The notes: a model not told the origin generated them from the sequence alone. DNA of 64,000 nucleotides from Vibrio porteresiae DSM 19223 (GCF_024347055.1 NZ_AP024896.1:620001-684000), one strand, 5' to 3'; positions 43,690-53,277 are shown, counted from the first letter of the stretch. Numbers and translations: made by a program.

Positions 43690-43730
43690 TTTAATTCAAT
43701 TCATTTTAATTCAATTCATTTTAATTCAAT
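43690..43730. repeat. 15-bp tandem repeat across the trmK stop codon
   Basis: TTTAATTCAATTCAT occurs twice in full (43690-43704, 43705-43719) and once in part (43720-43730). On the minus strand this encodes the last residues IELK and the stop TGA (43716-43718), then repeats them as untranslated sequence. Confidence 0.8.
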
Positions 43731-44393
43731 AGCTTGGTAGGCTGCTAGCGTATCCATTCCCGGTTGATTTAGACCTTGAGTGATACGTGAATAATGCTGA
43801 AGAGTTTTCTCTAAATAGCGTTTAATCGATGCCTGTTGCTCTGGAGATTGAGCTTGCCAAATATGCTTGCCAACGGGATGAATCGCCTCACCTTGCTCTG
43901 TGTGGTTTGACACCAACAGCATCTCATAAAAGCGGTGATTCTCTTCCACCAAACATTCTGCATGTAGGCTAAAGCTTTGCTTAATCAGAGCTTGGCGCAG
44001 CGCGTACTGATGGTGAACCGGGCAGAGTAAGTAGTCAAAAGAGATATCCGCATACCTTGCTTGTAGTGCCTCAATAAATTCCATCATTAAGTCGCCACCG
44101 ACTCCTGCAATGATGACTAAGTGACGACCTGAAAATTGGTCTAAAGGTAGCTGTGCGACATCCAAACAGTGGGTATGCCAGCGGTGAGTATCATCACCGA
44201 AAAAATGCAGCAGCCGATTATGCAGGGTAGCCATTAGGTCTGGAACAATATCCACAAAATGTACGTTAGCGTGTAGATGCTTCTTCAGTAATGCCGCGCC
44301 AAGAAAACCGTGGTCGCAGCAACAATCCCAAATATGGTCATAACGAGGGGCGATAAGTGCTTCAATCTGCTGCAGTCGTTTACTCAATTTCAC
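43716..44393 (-). CDS. trmK: tRNA (adenine22-N1)-methyltransferase TrmK family
   Basis: A 225-residue SAM-dependent methyltransferase. Motif I IWDCCCDHGFLGAALLKK (residues 21-38), VHFVDIVPDLMATLHNRL, and the IIAGVGGDLMMEFIEAL loop are typical of TrmK/YqfN, which methylates A22 of tRNA in Gram-positives; gamma-proteobacterial homologues are less studied. It starts at GTG. Its stop lies in a 15-bp tandem repeat. The upstream sequence holds a transposase-like remnant and a repeat array. Confidence 0.82.
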   Translation of the reverse strand: MKLSKRLQQIEALIAPRYDHIWDCCCDHGFLGAALLKKHLHANVHFVDIVPDLMATLHNRLLHFFGDDTHRWHTHCLDVAQLPLDQFSGRHLVIIAGVGGDLMMEFIEALQARYADISFDYLLCPVHHQYALRQALIKQSFSLHAECLVEENHRFYEMLLVSNHTEQGEAIHPVGKHIWQAQSPEQQASIKRYLEKTLQHYSRITQGLNQPGMDTLAAYQAIELK

Positions 44394-44405
44394 GGATACG
44401 GTTAC

Positions 44406-44495
44406 CTATGGTTTATCGGCGGAAGTGGCCAGTTTTTTCTCTTCGGCATTGTACGGATTTTCATAGCCTAGTCGATGGCGAGTGCGATTTTTCTT
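44406..44495 (-). pseudogene. Possible 3' remnant of an unknown (transposase-like) gene
   Basis: The minus strand reads KKNRTRHRLGYENPYNAEEK then KLATSADKP and a stop at 44406, ending 12 bp before trmK. The R-x-R-x-x-LGY-x-x-P pattern recalls the end of integrase-core transposases, but the similarity is short. The frame continues upstream straight into the GTGTGTGTCC-type repeats (CVCPVK...), so the body of the gene is missing or replaced. It could instead be a tiny ORF starting in the repeat. Confidence 0.25.
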
Positions 44496-44508
44496 AACCG
44501 GATAGTTC

Positions 44509-44604
44509 TTAACTGGACACACACCGTATTTTCTTAATCGGACACACACCTTAGTGTCGTGTGTGTCCGATTAACGATAATGCTTATGGTGTGTGTCCAG
44601 TTAA
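44509..44604. repeat. Array of GTGTGTGTCC-type palindromic repeats, left of the porin gene
   Basis: Four copies of the motif GGTGTGTGTCC(A/G)(G/A)TTAA: two on the minus strand (44509-44524, 44534-44550) and two on the plus strand (44559-44574, 44589-44604). Pairs face each other and can fold into hairpins. The same motif is arrayed right of the porin gene and occurs singly near 656 and 2456. The rest of 44394-45040 has no supported gene; an inverted repeat ATCAC-N5-GTGAT lies at 44811-44825. Confidence 0.85.
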
Positions 44605-45040
44605 GAGGCATACGTGAAGAGACAAGCGCTAAGACTTGTTAGGTCGACCAAGCTCACTACCAATGTTATGAAAATCTATTAAATGCTAGGTAAGTTATAT
44701 GGATTTTAAATAATAGAATGACGCTGATGCTTAATTCATTCCAGAAGAACTAACAAGAAGAGAATATCTTTATTAATTGCGCCTAATGTTGTGTTTATGA
44801 ACGTTAATTAATCACTTGGCGTGATCGAACCAATGTTTTATTTATTTCAAAGTGATGAATAAATCTTTGTTGAATGACATTTAAGTATAATTAATCAAAA
44901 TAAGGAGTTTTTATTATTCAAAGATCGCTTGCAGTGATAAGTCCTGTGATGTTGAGGTTTAATTCTGACCTTATTTCAAGGTTTATACTGCATGGCTGGA
45001 TAGTAAAAATAAAATCAGTGGTTATATTTGGAGTGTTAGG

Positions 45041-46483
45041 ATGAAGAATAATAAAATATCACTTGCTTTGGCTATTAGCTGTGCTTTATTTCCCTTGCAG
45101 CAAGCATCGGCTGCCGATAATCAAACACTAGAACAACGAGTGAGTGAATTAGAAGCGCAATTAAAGGCGACACAGGAAAAAGTAAATCAAAACGAACAAG
45201 TGGCCAAAGAAGCGAACGATAAAGCGTCAAGTTTTGAATTTCATGGCTATGCTCGTGCAGGATTAAATATTAACCAAAACTTCCAAGGCGCTCATGGCGG
45301 CAGAAGTAATACCATTGGCCCCCAAATGTCGATCGCTTCTGGCTTAGGTGCTTATTTCGGTCGTCTGGGCTTAGAAGATGACAACTATGTCGATTCTCGA
45401 TTGACTCACTATCAACAAGCAGAAGATGGTACAAAATCTATGTATCAAGTCATGCTTTCTGCGGGTGATGAAACGGAAACCGACTGGGTAAGCGCCAGTT
45501 CTAGCAGCCTTAACGTCCGTCAACTGTATCTGGAAATGTCTGATATTGCCGCATTTAAAGACAGCGACGCTTTTGCTGGTTCGACACTTTGGGCCGGTAA
45601 ACGGTACGACCGTGAGAACTTTGATATCGATTTTATTGATACGCACGTTATCTTTTTGACTGGGACTGGGGTAGGTATCTACGATGTAAAAATGGGCGAT
45701 AATTGGCGTTCTAACTTTTCTCTTATAGGTAATCAGTTTGATGCGGATAGTGGCACCAGTTATGACTTAGAAGGGTACACCTTTACTTGGAATAACTTAA
45801 TCGATGACCACTGGGAGATCATGTTTAACGCGATTGCGGCAAATAAGAATGATCAGCGTGCATCTCTCGACAGTGCCGTTAACCGTAATGATGTTGCTCA
45901 GTATGGTTTACATACCATGATTGGCTATAAAACTGATAGTTTTTATGGCTTGAAAGAGGGTTGGTCACGTACTGGTATGATGTATGGTCATGCCATGGGG
46001 GCAGAAACAAAAAGTATCGGTGAAGATAACCACTTATTAAAAGATGCTAACTCTGTCCGTTTTTATACTGTTGGCGCTACACCGATATTTGATAATTGGC
46101 GTATAGCACCATCATTATTGTCAGAATGGACAAAAGATCGTTATTTAAAAGGTGATGAATATAAATGGGCTGTGTTCAACGTTCGTTTAGCGCAAGAGTT
46201 TAATCCAAATTTTGAAATTGCTTATGAAGGAACATATCAGTATTTGGATTTGGATAATACATCAAAGCATATGACTGGGAATGTGTATAAAGCAACGATT
46301 GCTCCGACGTTTAAAATTTCCAATGTCGCTGGATTCTTTGACCGTCCTCAAATTCGTTTTGCCGTGAGTTATATTAACTGGAGTGACAAGTTTGAAGGCT
46401 CTTATTATATTAACGGTGTCGATTGTGGCATGGGTGAAAATAGTGAAACCGTGTTTGCCGTACAGATGGAGACTTGGTTCTAG
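45041..46483 (+). CDS. LamB/ScrY-type carbohydrate porin
   Basis: A 480-residue outer-membrane sugar porin. Signal peptide (cut near QQASA-A), then a coiled-coil segment (QTLEQRVSELEAQLKATQEK, about 27-60) as in ScrY, then an 18-strand-type barrel: FEFHGYARAGLNINQNFQG, SSLNVRQLYLEMSDIAAF, GSTLWAGKRYDRENFDIDFI, ending with aromatic VQMETWF. The sugar is unknown; no transport or catabolic genes are adjacent, which is odd for this family. The gene sits between two arrays of the GTGTGTGTCC repeat. Confidence 0.9.
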   Translation: MKNNKISLALAISCALFPLQQASAADNQTLEQRVSELEAQLKATQEKVNQNEQVAKEANDKASSFEFHGYARAGLNINQNFQGAHGGRSNTIGPQMSIASGLGAYFGRLGLEDDNYVDSRLTHYQQAEDGTKSMYQVMLSAGDETETDWVSASSSSLNVRQLYLEMSDIAAFKDSDAFAGSTLWAGKRYDRENFDIDFIDTHVIFLTGTGVGIYDVKMGDNWRSNFSLIGNQFDADSGTSYDLEGYTFTWNNLIDDHWEIMFNAIAANKNDQRASLDSAVNRNDVAQYGLHTMIGYKTDSFYGLKEGWSRTGMMYGHAMGAETKSIGEDNHLLKDANSVRFYTVGATPIFDNWRIAPSLLSEWTKDRYLKGDEYKWAVFNVRLAQEFNPNFEIAYEGTYQYLDLDNTSKHMTGNVYKATIAPTFKISNVAGFFDRPQIRFAVSYINWSDKFEGSYYINGVDCGMGENSETVFAVQMETWF

Positions 46484-46522
46484 CGATTCGTTTTATCACC
46501 CGAGCGTATGAAGACGTAAGAT

Positions 46523-46663
46523 GGACACACACCTTATCGGTGTGTGTCCTTTTAAGCACGTGTCCTGTTAAGCGGTGTTTTATTTAACTCACTGATCTAT
46601 AGAAAAACTTACGGTGTGTGTCCAGTTAAGGGAATCACAAGTTATGGTGTGTGTCCGGTTAAG
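46523..46663. repeat. Array of GTGTGTGTCC-type repeats, right of the porin gene
   Basis: A perfect hairpin GGACACACACC/GGTGTGTGTCC (46523-46533, 46539-46549) followed by TTTT could end porin transcription. Three further plus-strand copies follow: a shorter GTGTCCTGTTAAG (46560-46572) and full copies at 46613-46630 and 46646-46663. The last copy ends 6 bp before the stop of the XRE gene. Confidence 0.85.
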
Positions 46664-46668
46664 GGGGA

Positions 46669-47394
46669 TCACAGCAGATTGTCGACGACCAGCATATTCA
46701 GTTTGCTGGAGGCTTTGAGTTCGGCTTTGGTCAGGAGCAAAGCTTCTTTGAGTTCTTCGGAGTAGGTTTGTGGTGACAATGTCACAAATGATTTAATCGC
46801 GCATGGTCGCATATCGGATGAGGAGATGCCGCACAAAAGCCCATAGGTGCTGTCACGCAGTTCAAGTGGGTTAAAAATGTACAACAAGCACTCTTCTAAT
46901 GTGTTGTATTGGTTGATGAAAGAGAAGCGAATCAGTCGGTCACTGTAGGTGACACTGCCAATGTAGTAGATTTCGCTGCTGCGGCCATTGGGAGTCACCA
47001 CACTGATCGTTAGGGTCGCGGTATGCTGATTGCCTTCTTTGTCTGGCAGAATTTTGATAACGCCATCTTTAACACGGTTATAGCGGCCATCATAAAAATA
47101 GAAGTAGAGTTGATCCGCATTATGAAACGTGGTCATGGTGGAGTGAGGCTTCACTGTCTCTATGTTTGCTGTGACACGATAATCAATCAGTTGATTGGGG
47201 GTAATGTTGAGCGCGCCCGCCAGTGAAAACAGCGTTGGCATATCCAGAGAGATTTCGCCGGTTTCATACTTGGAAACTGTCGCACGGCTCTTGTGGATTC
47301 GTTCGGCCAGTTGGGCGATAGTGAGCCCACGTGTTTTGCGATAGTTGCGAATACGACTGCCTACGTGGCGATTAATGTTCAGGTGTTCATCCAT
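46669..47394 (-). CDS. XRE-family regulator with a large C-terminal domain
   Basis: A 241-residue protein with an N-terminal Cro/CI-type helix-turn-helix (about residues 10-66: GLTIAQLAERIHKSRATVSK, YETGEISLDMPTLFSLAGAL). A C-terminal domain of about 165 residues, not recognised, is beta-rich in look (DQLYFYFYDGRYNRVKDGVI; GSVTYSDRLIRFSFINQYNT) and may sense a ligand. It diverges from the ketopantoate-reductase-like gene, with a 23-bp perfect palindrome in between, suggesting control of that gene and of itself. Confidence 0.85.
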   Translation of the reverse strand: MDEHLNINRHVGSRIRNYRKTRGLTIAQLAERIHKSRATVSKYETGEISLDMPTLFSLAGALNITPNQLIDYRVTANIETVKPHSTMTTFHNADQLYFYFYDGRYNRVKDGVIKILPDKEGNQHTATLTISVVTPNGRSSEIYYIGSVTYSDRLIRFSFINQYNTLEECLLYIFNPLELRDSTYGLLCGISSSDMRPCAIKSFVTLSPQTYSEELKEALLLTKAELKASSKLNMLVVDNLL

Positions 47395-47575
47395 GTCGGT
47401 TAACTGTCCTTGCGTAAGAGCGTTACGCTTAAGTTCAATCTCAAACCCTTTTACTTACCTCTAGAGGTTCGTATTACGGTCTATTTCCCTGTTTTATTTG
47501 CGACTTTCATCACATTGAGGCTGAATGTAGCAAAATAGTGCCGATAATTCTATTTATAAGAGAATTAACCACAAT

Positions 47576-47598
47576 AAAGTTTCGTTAAACGAAACTTT
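47576..47598. promoter_or_regulatory. 23-bp perfect palindrome between XRE regulator and panE-like gene
   Basis: Arms AAAGTTTCGTT and AACGAAACTTT are exact complements around a single central A. It sits 6 bp upstream of a candidate panE-side promoter (TTGGTG at 47605-47610, 18-bp spacer, TATACT at 47629-47634). The rest of 47395-47742 (348 bp) has no gene. The XRE regulator next door is the likely binder. Confidence 0.7.
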
Positions 47599-47742
47599 TG
47601 CCATTTGGTGAAACGCCACGCTCGTTTGTATACTCCGCTTCAATTCACACTGGTGAAGCTACCCCACTCCCTAATCAATTGAATGATGGGGAGATTAGGA
47701 TTGGTTGAGGCGTTAACAAAGGTTAACGGCAAGGAGAGTTAC

Positions 47743-48669
47743 ATGAAGATTGCTGTCATTGGCGCAGGGGCAATGGGCTGCCTATATGGTGCGTATTTAA
47801 GTCGTTCACACGATGTAGTGATGATTGATACGTCGGTTTCACAAGTTGAAGCGATTAAAGCGCAAGGGATTACGCTCGATGAAGCCAATGGTGAAAGTGT
47901 TAACTTTCCCAATGTGACCGCAGCGGTTTCCGGTGAGTATCAAGATGCAGTGGATTTGGTGATTGTTTTTGTTAAGTCTACTTATACCGATGTGGCATTA
48001 GAGCAAAACAGTGCGCTGTTTGGTGAGTCGACATTAGTGATGACTCTGCAAAATGGTGCCGGTAACGATCGCAAAATCGCCCAATACGTGAAACCTGAAA
48101 ATATCATTATTGGCACCAGTAAACACAATGCAGTGAATCTGGGTCAAGGTCGTATTAAGCACCCGGCGAAAGGGGATACCACCATCGGTAGTAACCATAA
48201 CGCTACAGGCAATGTGAGTGTAGCGGAGAAAGCCCTCGCGGAGGCTGGGTTTGCGGTAGTGGTGGCAGATGATATTCAACGCATCATTTGGAGTAAGCTG
48301 CTGGTCAATCTTTCGATCAACACCTTTACCGCGATTACTGAAACGCCTATCGGTTATATGGTGAAAAACCAGCACGCATGGGATTTTGCTAAGCGACTAA
48401 TCTATGAAGCGATTGAAGTTGCCGAAGCGGATGGAACCTATTTTGATCGCCGTGAAGCGCTCGATATGGTGAAATCGGTGTGTGAAATTGCCGGTGATGG
48501 TTACTCTTCGATGTATCAAGATCGTAAGCATCGCGTCAAAATGGAAATCGATGCCATCAATGGTGCGATTGTCGAGCAAGCAAAACTGTATGGTGTACCA
48601 ACGCCTTACAACACGTTGATTGTTGCTCTGATTCATTCCATCGAAGGAGCGTACGAGCTGTACGACTAA
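47743..48669 (+). CDS. 2-dehydropantoate 2-reductase family protein (PanE/ApbA)
   Basis: A 308-residue NADPH-dependent reductase: MKIAVIGAGAMGCLYGAYLS (GxGxxG at 7-12), VIVFVKSTYTDVAL, MTLQNGAGNDRKIA, catalytic Lys in IIWSKLLVNLSINTFTAI, and the C-terminal helical VPTPYNTLIVALIHSIEGAY. PanE makes pantoate for coenzyme A, but paralogues act on other 2-oxo acids; dedicated regulation here hints at a specialised role. The ATG at 47743 with AAGGAGAG is clear; an open frame extends upstream to 47683 but is not needed. Confidence 0.85.
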   Translation: MKIAVIGAGAMGCLYGAYLSRSHDVVMIDTSVSQVEAIKAQGITLDEANGESVNFPNVTAAVSGEYQDAVDLVIVFVKSTYTDVALEQNSALFGESTLVMTLQNGAGNDRKIAQYVKPENIIIGTSKHNAVNLGQGRIKHPAKGDTTIGSNHNATGNVSVAEKALAEAGFAVVVADDIQRIIWSKLLVNLSINTFTAITETPIGYMVKNQHAWDFAKRLIYEAIEVAEADGTYFDRREALDMVKSVCEIAGDGYSSMYQDRKHRVKMEIDAINGAIVEQAKLYGVPTPYNTLIVALIHSIEGAYELYD

Positions 48670-48701
48670 GTCTGATTTTATATCCAGATAATCAGAAATA
48701 T

Positions 48702-48732
48702 AAAAAAAAGGCCCGCAAACAGTGCGGGCCTT
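48702..48732 (-). terminator. Terminator of transketolase (minus) between convergent genes
   Basis: AAGGCCCGCA (48708-48717) pairs with TGCGGGCCTT (48723-48732, offset by the loop); on the minus strand the stem ends in eight Ts. It serves tkt, and perhaps the convergent panE-like gene. Confidence 0.88.
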
Positions 48733-48754
48733 AGCATTTTTATGTGCTAGTCGA

Positions 48755-50746
48755 TTACAGTGTTTCTTTTGCTTTCGCTACCACGTTTGCCACAGTAAAG
48801 CCGAACTGTTCAAACAGTTGCTCTGCTGGTGCAGATTCACCGAAGGTGGTCATACCGACGATACGGCCATTCAAGCCAACATATTTGTACCAGAAGTCAG
48901 CGATGCCAGCTTCGATAGCAACACGAGCCGTCACTGCAGCAGGAAGCACGGCTTCACGATAAGCTGCATCTTGTTTGTCGAATGCATCTGTTGATGGCAT
49001 AGAGACGACGCGTACCGCTTTGCCTTCTTTTTCTAGCTCAGCCGCCGCATTTACAGCAAGTTCAACTTCTGAACCGGTGGCAATCAAGATAAGGTCAGGT
49101 GTACCTGCGCTGTCTTTTAGGATGTAGCCACCTTTCGCGATATTGGCTACTTGCTCAGCGGTACGTGGTTGCTGTGCTAGGTTTTGACGCGAGAAAATCA
49201 GTGCAGATGGCGCATCTTTGCGTTCAATCGCGAGTTTCCAAGCCATTGCAGACTCAACTTGGTCACATGGACGCCATGTGCTCATGTTTGGCGTTAGACG
49301 CAATGAAGCGATCTGTTCAACCGGTTGGTGAGTTGGACCATCTTCACCCAAACCAATCGAGTCGTGAGTGTACACTTGGATATTTTGCACTTTCATCAGT
49401 GCTGCCATGCGCATTGCGTTACGAGCGTATTCCATAAACATCAGGAAGGTTGCACCGTAAGGAATGAAACCACCATGTAGAGCAATTCCGTTGATGATCG
49501 CAGTCATACCAAATTCACGCACACCGTAGTGAATGTAGTTACCTGATGCATCTTCGTGAGTCAGTGATTTAGAACCAGACCACATGGTTAGGTTAGATGG
49601 CGCAAGGTCTGCAGAGCCGCCCATAAACTCAGGGAGTAGTTTGCCGAAAGCTTCCAGAGCATTTTGTGATGCTTTGCGGGAAGCGATTTTTGCAGGATTC
49701 GCTTGCAGGTTGGCAATCACCTCATTCGCTGCTTTTTCGAAGCCTTCTGGTAGTTTACCTTCCATACGACGTTTAAATTCTGCTGCCAATTCTGGGTACG
49801 CTTTAGCGTAAGCAGCAAACTTGTCGTTCCATTGTGATTCTTTCGCTGCACCCGCTTCTTTTGCATCCCATTCTGCATAAATGTCAGCAGGGATTTCAAA
49901 TGGAGCGTAGTTCCAGCCTAGGTATTCACGTGCTGCTTTGATTTCGTCGTCACCTAGAGGTGCGCCGTGGCAGTCATGTGAACCTGATTTGTTTGGTGAA
50001 CCGTAACCGATGATGGTTTTGCAGCAGATCAGAGTAGGGCGAGTGGTATCTGCTTTTGCCGCTTCGATGGCGGCATTGATAGCATTTGCATCATGACCAT
50101 CGACTGCTGGAATAACTTGCCAGCCGTACGCTTCGAAACGTTTTGGTGTATCGTCAGCAAACCAACCTTCAACTTCACCATCGATAGAAATGCCGTTGTC
50201 ATCCCAAAACGCAATAAGTTTGCCAAGGCCAAGAGTACCAGCTAGAGAGCAAGCTTCATGAGAAATGCCTTCCATCATACAGCCGTCGCCCATAAAGGCG
50301 TAGGTGTGGTGGTTTACGATTTCATGACCGTCTTTATTAAATTGTGCAGCCAAGGCTTTTTCAGCAATCGCCATACCAACAGCATTCGTAATCCCCTGAC
50401 CTAGAGGGCCAGTTGTGGTTTCAATGCCTGGTGCATAACCGTATTCTGGGTGACCTGGAGTTTTTGAGTGCAGTTGACGGAAGTTTTTCAGATCGTCAAT
50501 AGATAGGTCATAACCAGTGAGGTGAAGTAGAGAGTAAATCAGCATTGAGCCGTGACCGTTAGAAAGTACGAAACGGTCGCGATCAGCCCATTTTGGATTT
50601 TGTGGGTTGTGATTTAGGTGGCTACGCCACAGTACTTCCGCGATATCAGCCATACCCATTGGTGCACCTGGGTGACCAGATTTGGCTTTTTGTACCCCGT
50701 CCATACTCAGGGCACGAATAGCATTTGCAAGTTGTTTACGATTCAT
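48755..50746 (-). CDS. tkt: Transketolase
   Basis: Thiamine-diphosphate enzyme of the non-oxidative pentose phosphate pathway, moving two-carbon units between sugar phosphates. Length 663 is standard. Key parts: [38 protein letters not shown], the ThDP motif [18 protein letters not shown] ... [11 protein letters not shown], and [20 protein letters not shown] with the catalytic His region. The ATG at 50746 gives the family's usual N-terminus; an upstream extension is discarded. It lies after tal on the same strand. Confidence 0.97.
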   Translation of the reverse strand: MNRKQLANAIRALSMDGVQKAKSGHPGAPMGMADIAEVLWRSHLNHNPQNPKWADRDRFVLSNGHGSMLIYSLLHLTGYDLSIDDLKNFRQLHSKTPGHPEYGYAPGIETTTGPLGQGITNAVGMAIAEKALAAQFNKDGHEIVNHHTYAFMGDGCMMEGISHEACSLAGTLGLGKLIAFWDDNGISIDGEVEGWFADDTPKRFEAYGWQVIPAVDGHDANAINAAIEAAKADTTRPTLICCKTIIGYGSPNKSGSHDCHGAPLGDDEIKAAREYLGWNYAPFEIPADIYAEWDAKEAGAAKESQWNDKFAAYAKAYPELAAEFKRRMEGKLPEGFEKAANEVIANLQANPAKIASRKASQNALEAFGKLLPEFMGGSADLAPSNLTMWSGSKSLTHEDASGNYIHYGVREFGMTAIINGIALHGGFIPYGATFLMFMEYARNAMRMAALMKVQNIQVYTHDSIGLGEDGPTHQPVEQIASLRLTPNMSTWRPCDQVESAMAWKLAIERKDAPSALIFSRQNLAQQPRTAEQVANIAKGGYILKDSAGTPDLILIATGSEVELAVNAAAELEKEGKAVRVVSMPSTDAFDKQDAAYREAVLPAAVTARVAIEAGIADFWYKYVGLNGRIVGMTTFGESAPAEQLFEQFGFTVANVVAKAKETL

Positions 50747-50831
50747 GTGATGTCTCGATTTAAGTAGGTTAGGTAGAGCCGTCTCTAATGACACGCGGCT
50801 CTTCAGAATCTTTGTTTGAGGCTAAACCTAA

Positions 50832-50859
50832 CAAAAATAAAGCGAGGCTACGCCTCGCT
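50832..50859 (-). terminator. Hairpin between tal and tkt
   Basis: AGCGAGGC/GCCTCGCT (50841-50848, 50852-50859) with a 3-nt loop; on the minus strand it runs into TTTATTTTTG. It follows tal immediately, so some transcripts may end before tkt. Confidence 0.82.
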
Positions 50860-50869
50860 CCGTTCGCTA

Positions 50870-51820
50870 TTACAGTTTAGCTTGGATCATAGTTTCCAAT
50901 TTACCCTGGTCGATCGCAAAATTGCGAATACCTTCAGCTAATTTTTCAACAGCCATAGGGTCTTGGTTGTGATCCCATAGGAATTCAGCATGATTCATTG
51001 CTGCAGGACGCGCTGCATTGCCATTTGAATCTTTTAGTTTTTCTTCAACCACGCCTTCAGACTCTTCAAGTTCTTTAAGTAGAGAAGGAGCGATAGTTAG
51101 GCGGTCACAACCTGCCAATTCCAAAATCTCACCGATGTTACGGAAGCTTGCACCCATAACCACAGTTTTGTAACCGTGCTCTTTGTAGTAGTTGTAGATT
51201 TTAGTTACAGACAGTACGCCTGGATCTTCTGAAGGAGTAAAGTCACGGCCTTCTTTCGCTTTGTACCAGTCCATGATACGACCAACGAATGGAGAAATTA
51301 GGAATACGCCAGCTTCAGCACAAGCACGTGCTTGCGCAAATGAGAATAGAAGAGTCAGGTTACAGTTGATGCCCTCTTTTTCTAGGATTTCTGCTGCGCG
51401 GATACCTTCCCAAGTTGAAGCCAGTTTGATCAAGATGCGGTCGTTGCTGATGCCAGCATCGTTGTACAGTTTGATCAGTTTGCGCGCTTTGATAACACTT
51501 GCTTCAGTGTTGTAAGAAAGACGTGCATCTACTTCTGTAGAGATACGACCTGGGATAGTTTTCAGGATCTCTTTACCGATGTTCACAGCCAGCATGTCAC
51601 AAGCATCTTCAAGCTGTTGTGCTTTGTCAGAGCTGAGTTCTTTTGCTGCTTTCACTGCTTGGTCGATAAGAGGTGCATATTCAGCGATTTGAGCGGCTTT
51701 AAGAATCAGAGAAGGGTTAGTGGTTGCGTCTTCTGGTTGGTATTTTTTGATTGCATCGATTTCACCAGTATCTGCCACGACAGTAGTCAATTTACGAAGT
51801 TGCTCTAATTTGTTGCTCAT
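50870..51820 (-). CDS. tal: Transaldolase
   Basis: Schiff-base aldolase of the pentose phosphate pathway, 316 residues as in E. coli TalB. The family signature [14 protein letters not shown] lies near the N-terminus; the catalytic Lys is in [34 protein letters not shown] and [15 protein letters not shown] follow. It precedes tkt on the same strand and diverges from the SorC-type regulator, which probably controls both. Confidence 0.97.
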   Translation of the reverse strand: MSNKLEQLRKLTTVVADTGEIDAIKKYQPEDATTNPSLILKAAQIAEYAPLIDQAVKAAKELSSDKAQQLEDACDMLAVNIGKEILKTIPGRISTEVDARLSYNTEASVIKARKLIKLYNDAGISNDRILIKLASTWEGIRAAEILEKEGINCNLTLLFSFAQARACAEAGVFLISPFVGRIMDWYKAKEGRDFTPSEDPGVLSVTKIYNYYKEHGYKTVVMGASFRNIGEILELAGCDRLTIAPSLLKELEESEGVVEEKLKDSNGNAARPAAMNHAEFLWDHNQDPMAVEKLAEGIRNFAIDQGKLETMIQAKL

Positions 51821-52275
51821 TTCTTTCGTCCTTTATCGTTAGGCTAGGGCCGCCACAGCACTGAGCTGGGCATTTGCAAGCATGTTCGTTATTCGTTACG
51901 CAGTAATGACGCCGCATTGCGTAATTCACTGCTCTCTTGTATCAACCGATAACAGATGCTCATGAACATATGATCGATTGCTGAGTAAATGATGCCTCCA
52001 TATTTAACCCATCCATAGTGAAAGTCAATCGAGATTTCGTCGATTTGACGACATTGGTCACCTATTTATTCTTTCCCTGACGCTATGCTAATCAGTGCTT
52101 GACGATTGTTTCTGTTTGTTAACAATTAGCTAGCACTGTGCAGACAAAGCTCGCGTGAGAAAATGTAACGCAAGTGAGCAAATGTTTTGGTAATAAATGT
52201 TTGTTACTTTTGTCTGAAGCGATTACATTTGCTCATCAAATTTGCTGCAGTGATGCACTAAGGATAAGAGAAGAA
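51821..52275. promoter_or_regulatory. Divergent control region tal / SorC regulator
   Basis: This 455-bp spacer has no gene. On the regulator's side are three copies of a half-site TGAGnAAATGT: 52156-52166 (plus), 52175-52185 (plus) and the complement ACATTTGCTCA at 52225-52235, the latter two facing each other as an 11-bp perfect inverted repeat. On the tal side an inverted repeat TTACGCA/TGCGTAA lies at 51896-51924. SorC-type proteins bind such repeats; assignment is inferred. Confidence 0.6.
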
Positions 52276-53277
52276 ATGAACATGTCCAAACCGGAGATAT
52301 CAGTAGAAGACAGTGATCTGCTCACTGAAATTTCCGTGGCCTATTATCAAGACGGTGCAACGCAGGAAGACATTTCCAAGAAGTATTCCATTTCACGCGC
52401 CAAAGTTGGGCGCTTGTTAAAACAAGCCCGAGATGAAGGTATCGTGGAGATTACCGTGAAATACCATCCGGTATTCAGTGCCAAAATTGAGCAACGTTTG
52501 ATGGAACGCTTCGGGATTAAGCGTGCTTTGATTGCTCTTGATCAGCCAACGGAAGAGCTGCAACGCCAACAAGTGGCCGGTTTGGTCTCTAACTATCTTT
52601 CCCAAACGCTTAAAAGCGGCATGGTGGTGACCGTTGGGCAGGGACGAAACGTATCTGCCGTCGCTCACCATATGGGGGTTATTACTCCCCGTGACTGTAC
52701 CTTTGTTAGTGGGATTGGTGGTATTCACCCCCGTGGGAGTACGTTTAACGCAGACCATATATGTCGCCAGTTAGCCAAAAAATATGGCGGTACTTCCGAG
52801 ACTCTTTATGCGCCTGCTTATGCTGAGAACCTTGAGCAAAAGATGGTGTTTATGCAAAACAGTACTGTAAAGCAAACCCTTGATTTAGCGCGTAAAGCCG
52901 ACATGGCCCTAGTGGGTATTGGCGATATGAGCGAAAACAGCTACATGGTAGATTTGGGGTGGTTTACCCCCGATGAAGTGGTACAAGCACGCTTACATCA
53001 AGGTGTGGTGGGCGATTTTGCAGGGCACGATTTTTTTGATGTGCAGGGACGTATCGCTAAAACGGTCATGAGTGATCGAGTCATTGGAATGAGCATCGAA
53101 GAGTTTCGTCCGATTTCTGAAGTGATTGCGATTGCGGCGGAAAACAGTAAACCATTGGCGCTATTAGGTGCGCTGCGTACGGGAGCTGTGGATGTGGTCG
53201 CGACCAGTGTGAGTAATGCGTTAACTGTATTGAACTTAGCTGAGCAGATGCACAGCGCACGTTTGATGGGAGATTGA
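52276..53277 (+). CDS. SorC-family sugar-binding transcriptional regulator
   Basis: A 333-residue regulator: N-terminal helix-turn-helix (SVAYYQDGATQEDISKKYSI; SRAKVGRLLKQARDEGIVEI) followed by the sugar-phosphate-binding domain (VVTVGQGRNVSAVAHHM; FVSGIGGIHPRGSTFNADHI; ADMALVGIGDMSENSYMVDL). These proteins respond to phosphosugars. The setting opposite tal-tkt suggests a pentose-pathway intermediate as effector. The ATG at 52276 is used; an ATG at 52282 is also possible, while the frame upstream would run through the operator region. Confidence 0.9.
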   Translation: MNMSKPEISVEDSDLLTEISVAYYQDGATQEDISKKYSISRAKVGRLLKQARDEGIVEITVKYHPVFSAKIEQRLMERFGIKRALIALDQPTEELQRQQVAGLVSNYLSQTLKSGMVVTVGQGRNVSAVAHHMGVITPRDCTFVSGIGGIHPRGSTFNADHICRQLAKKYGGTSETLYAPAYAENLEQKMVFMQNSTVKQTLDLARKADMALVGIGDMSENSYMVDLGWFTPDEVVQARLHQGVVGDFAGHDFFDVQGRIAKTVMSDRVIGMSIEEFRPISEVIAIAAENSKPLALLGALRTGAVDVVATSVSNALTVLNLAEQMHSARLMGD

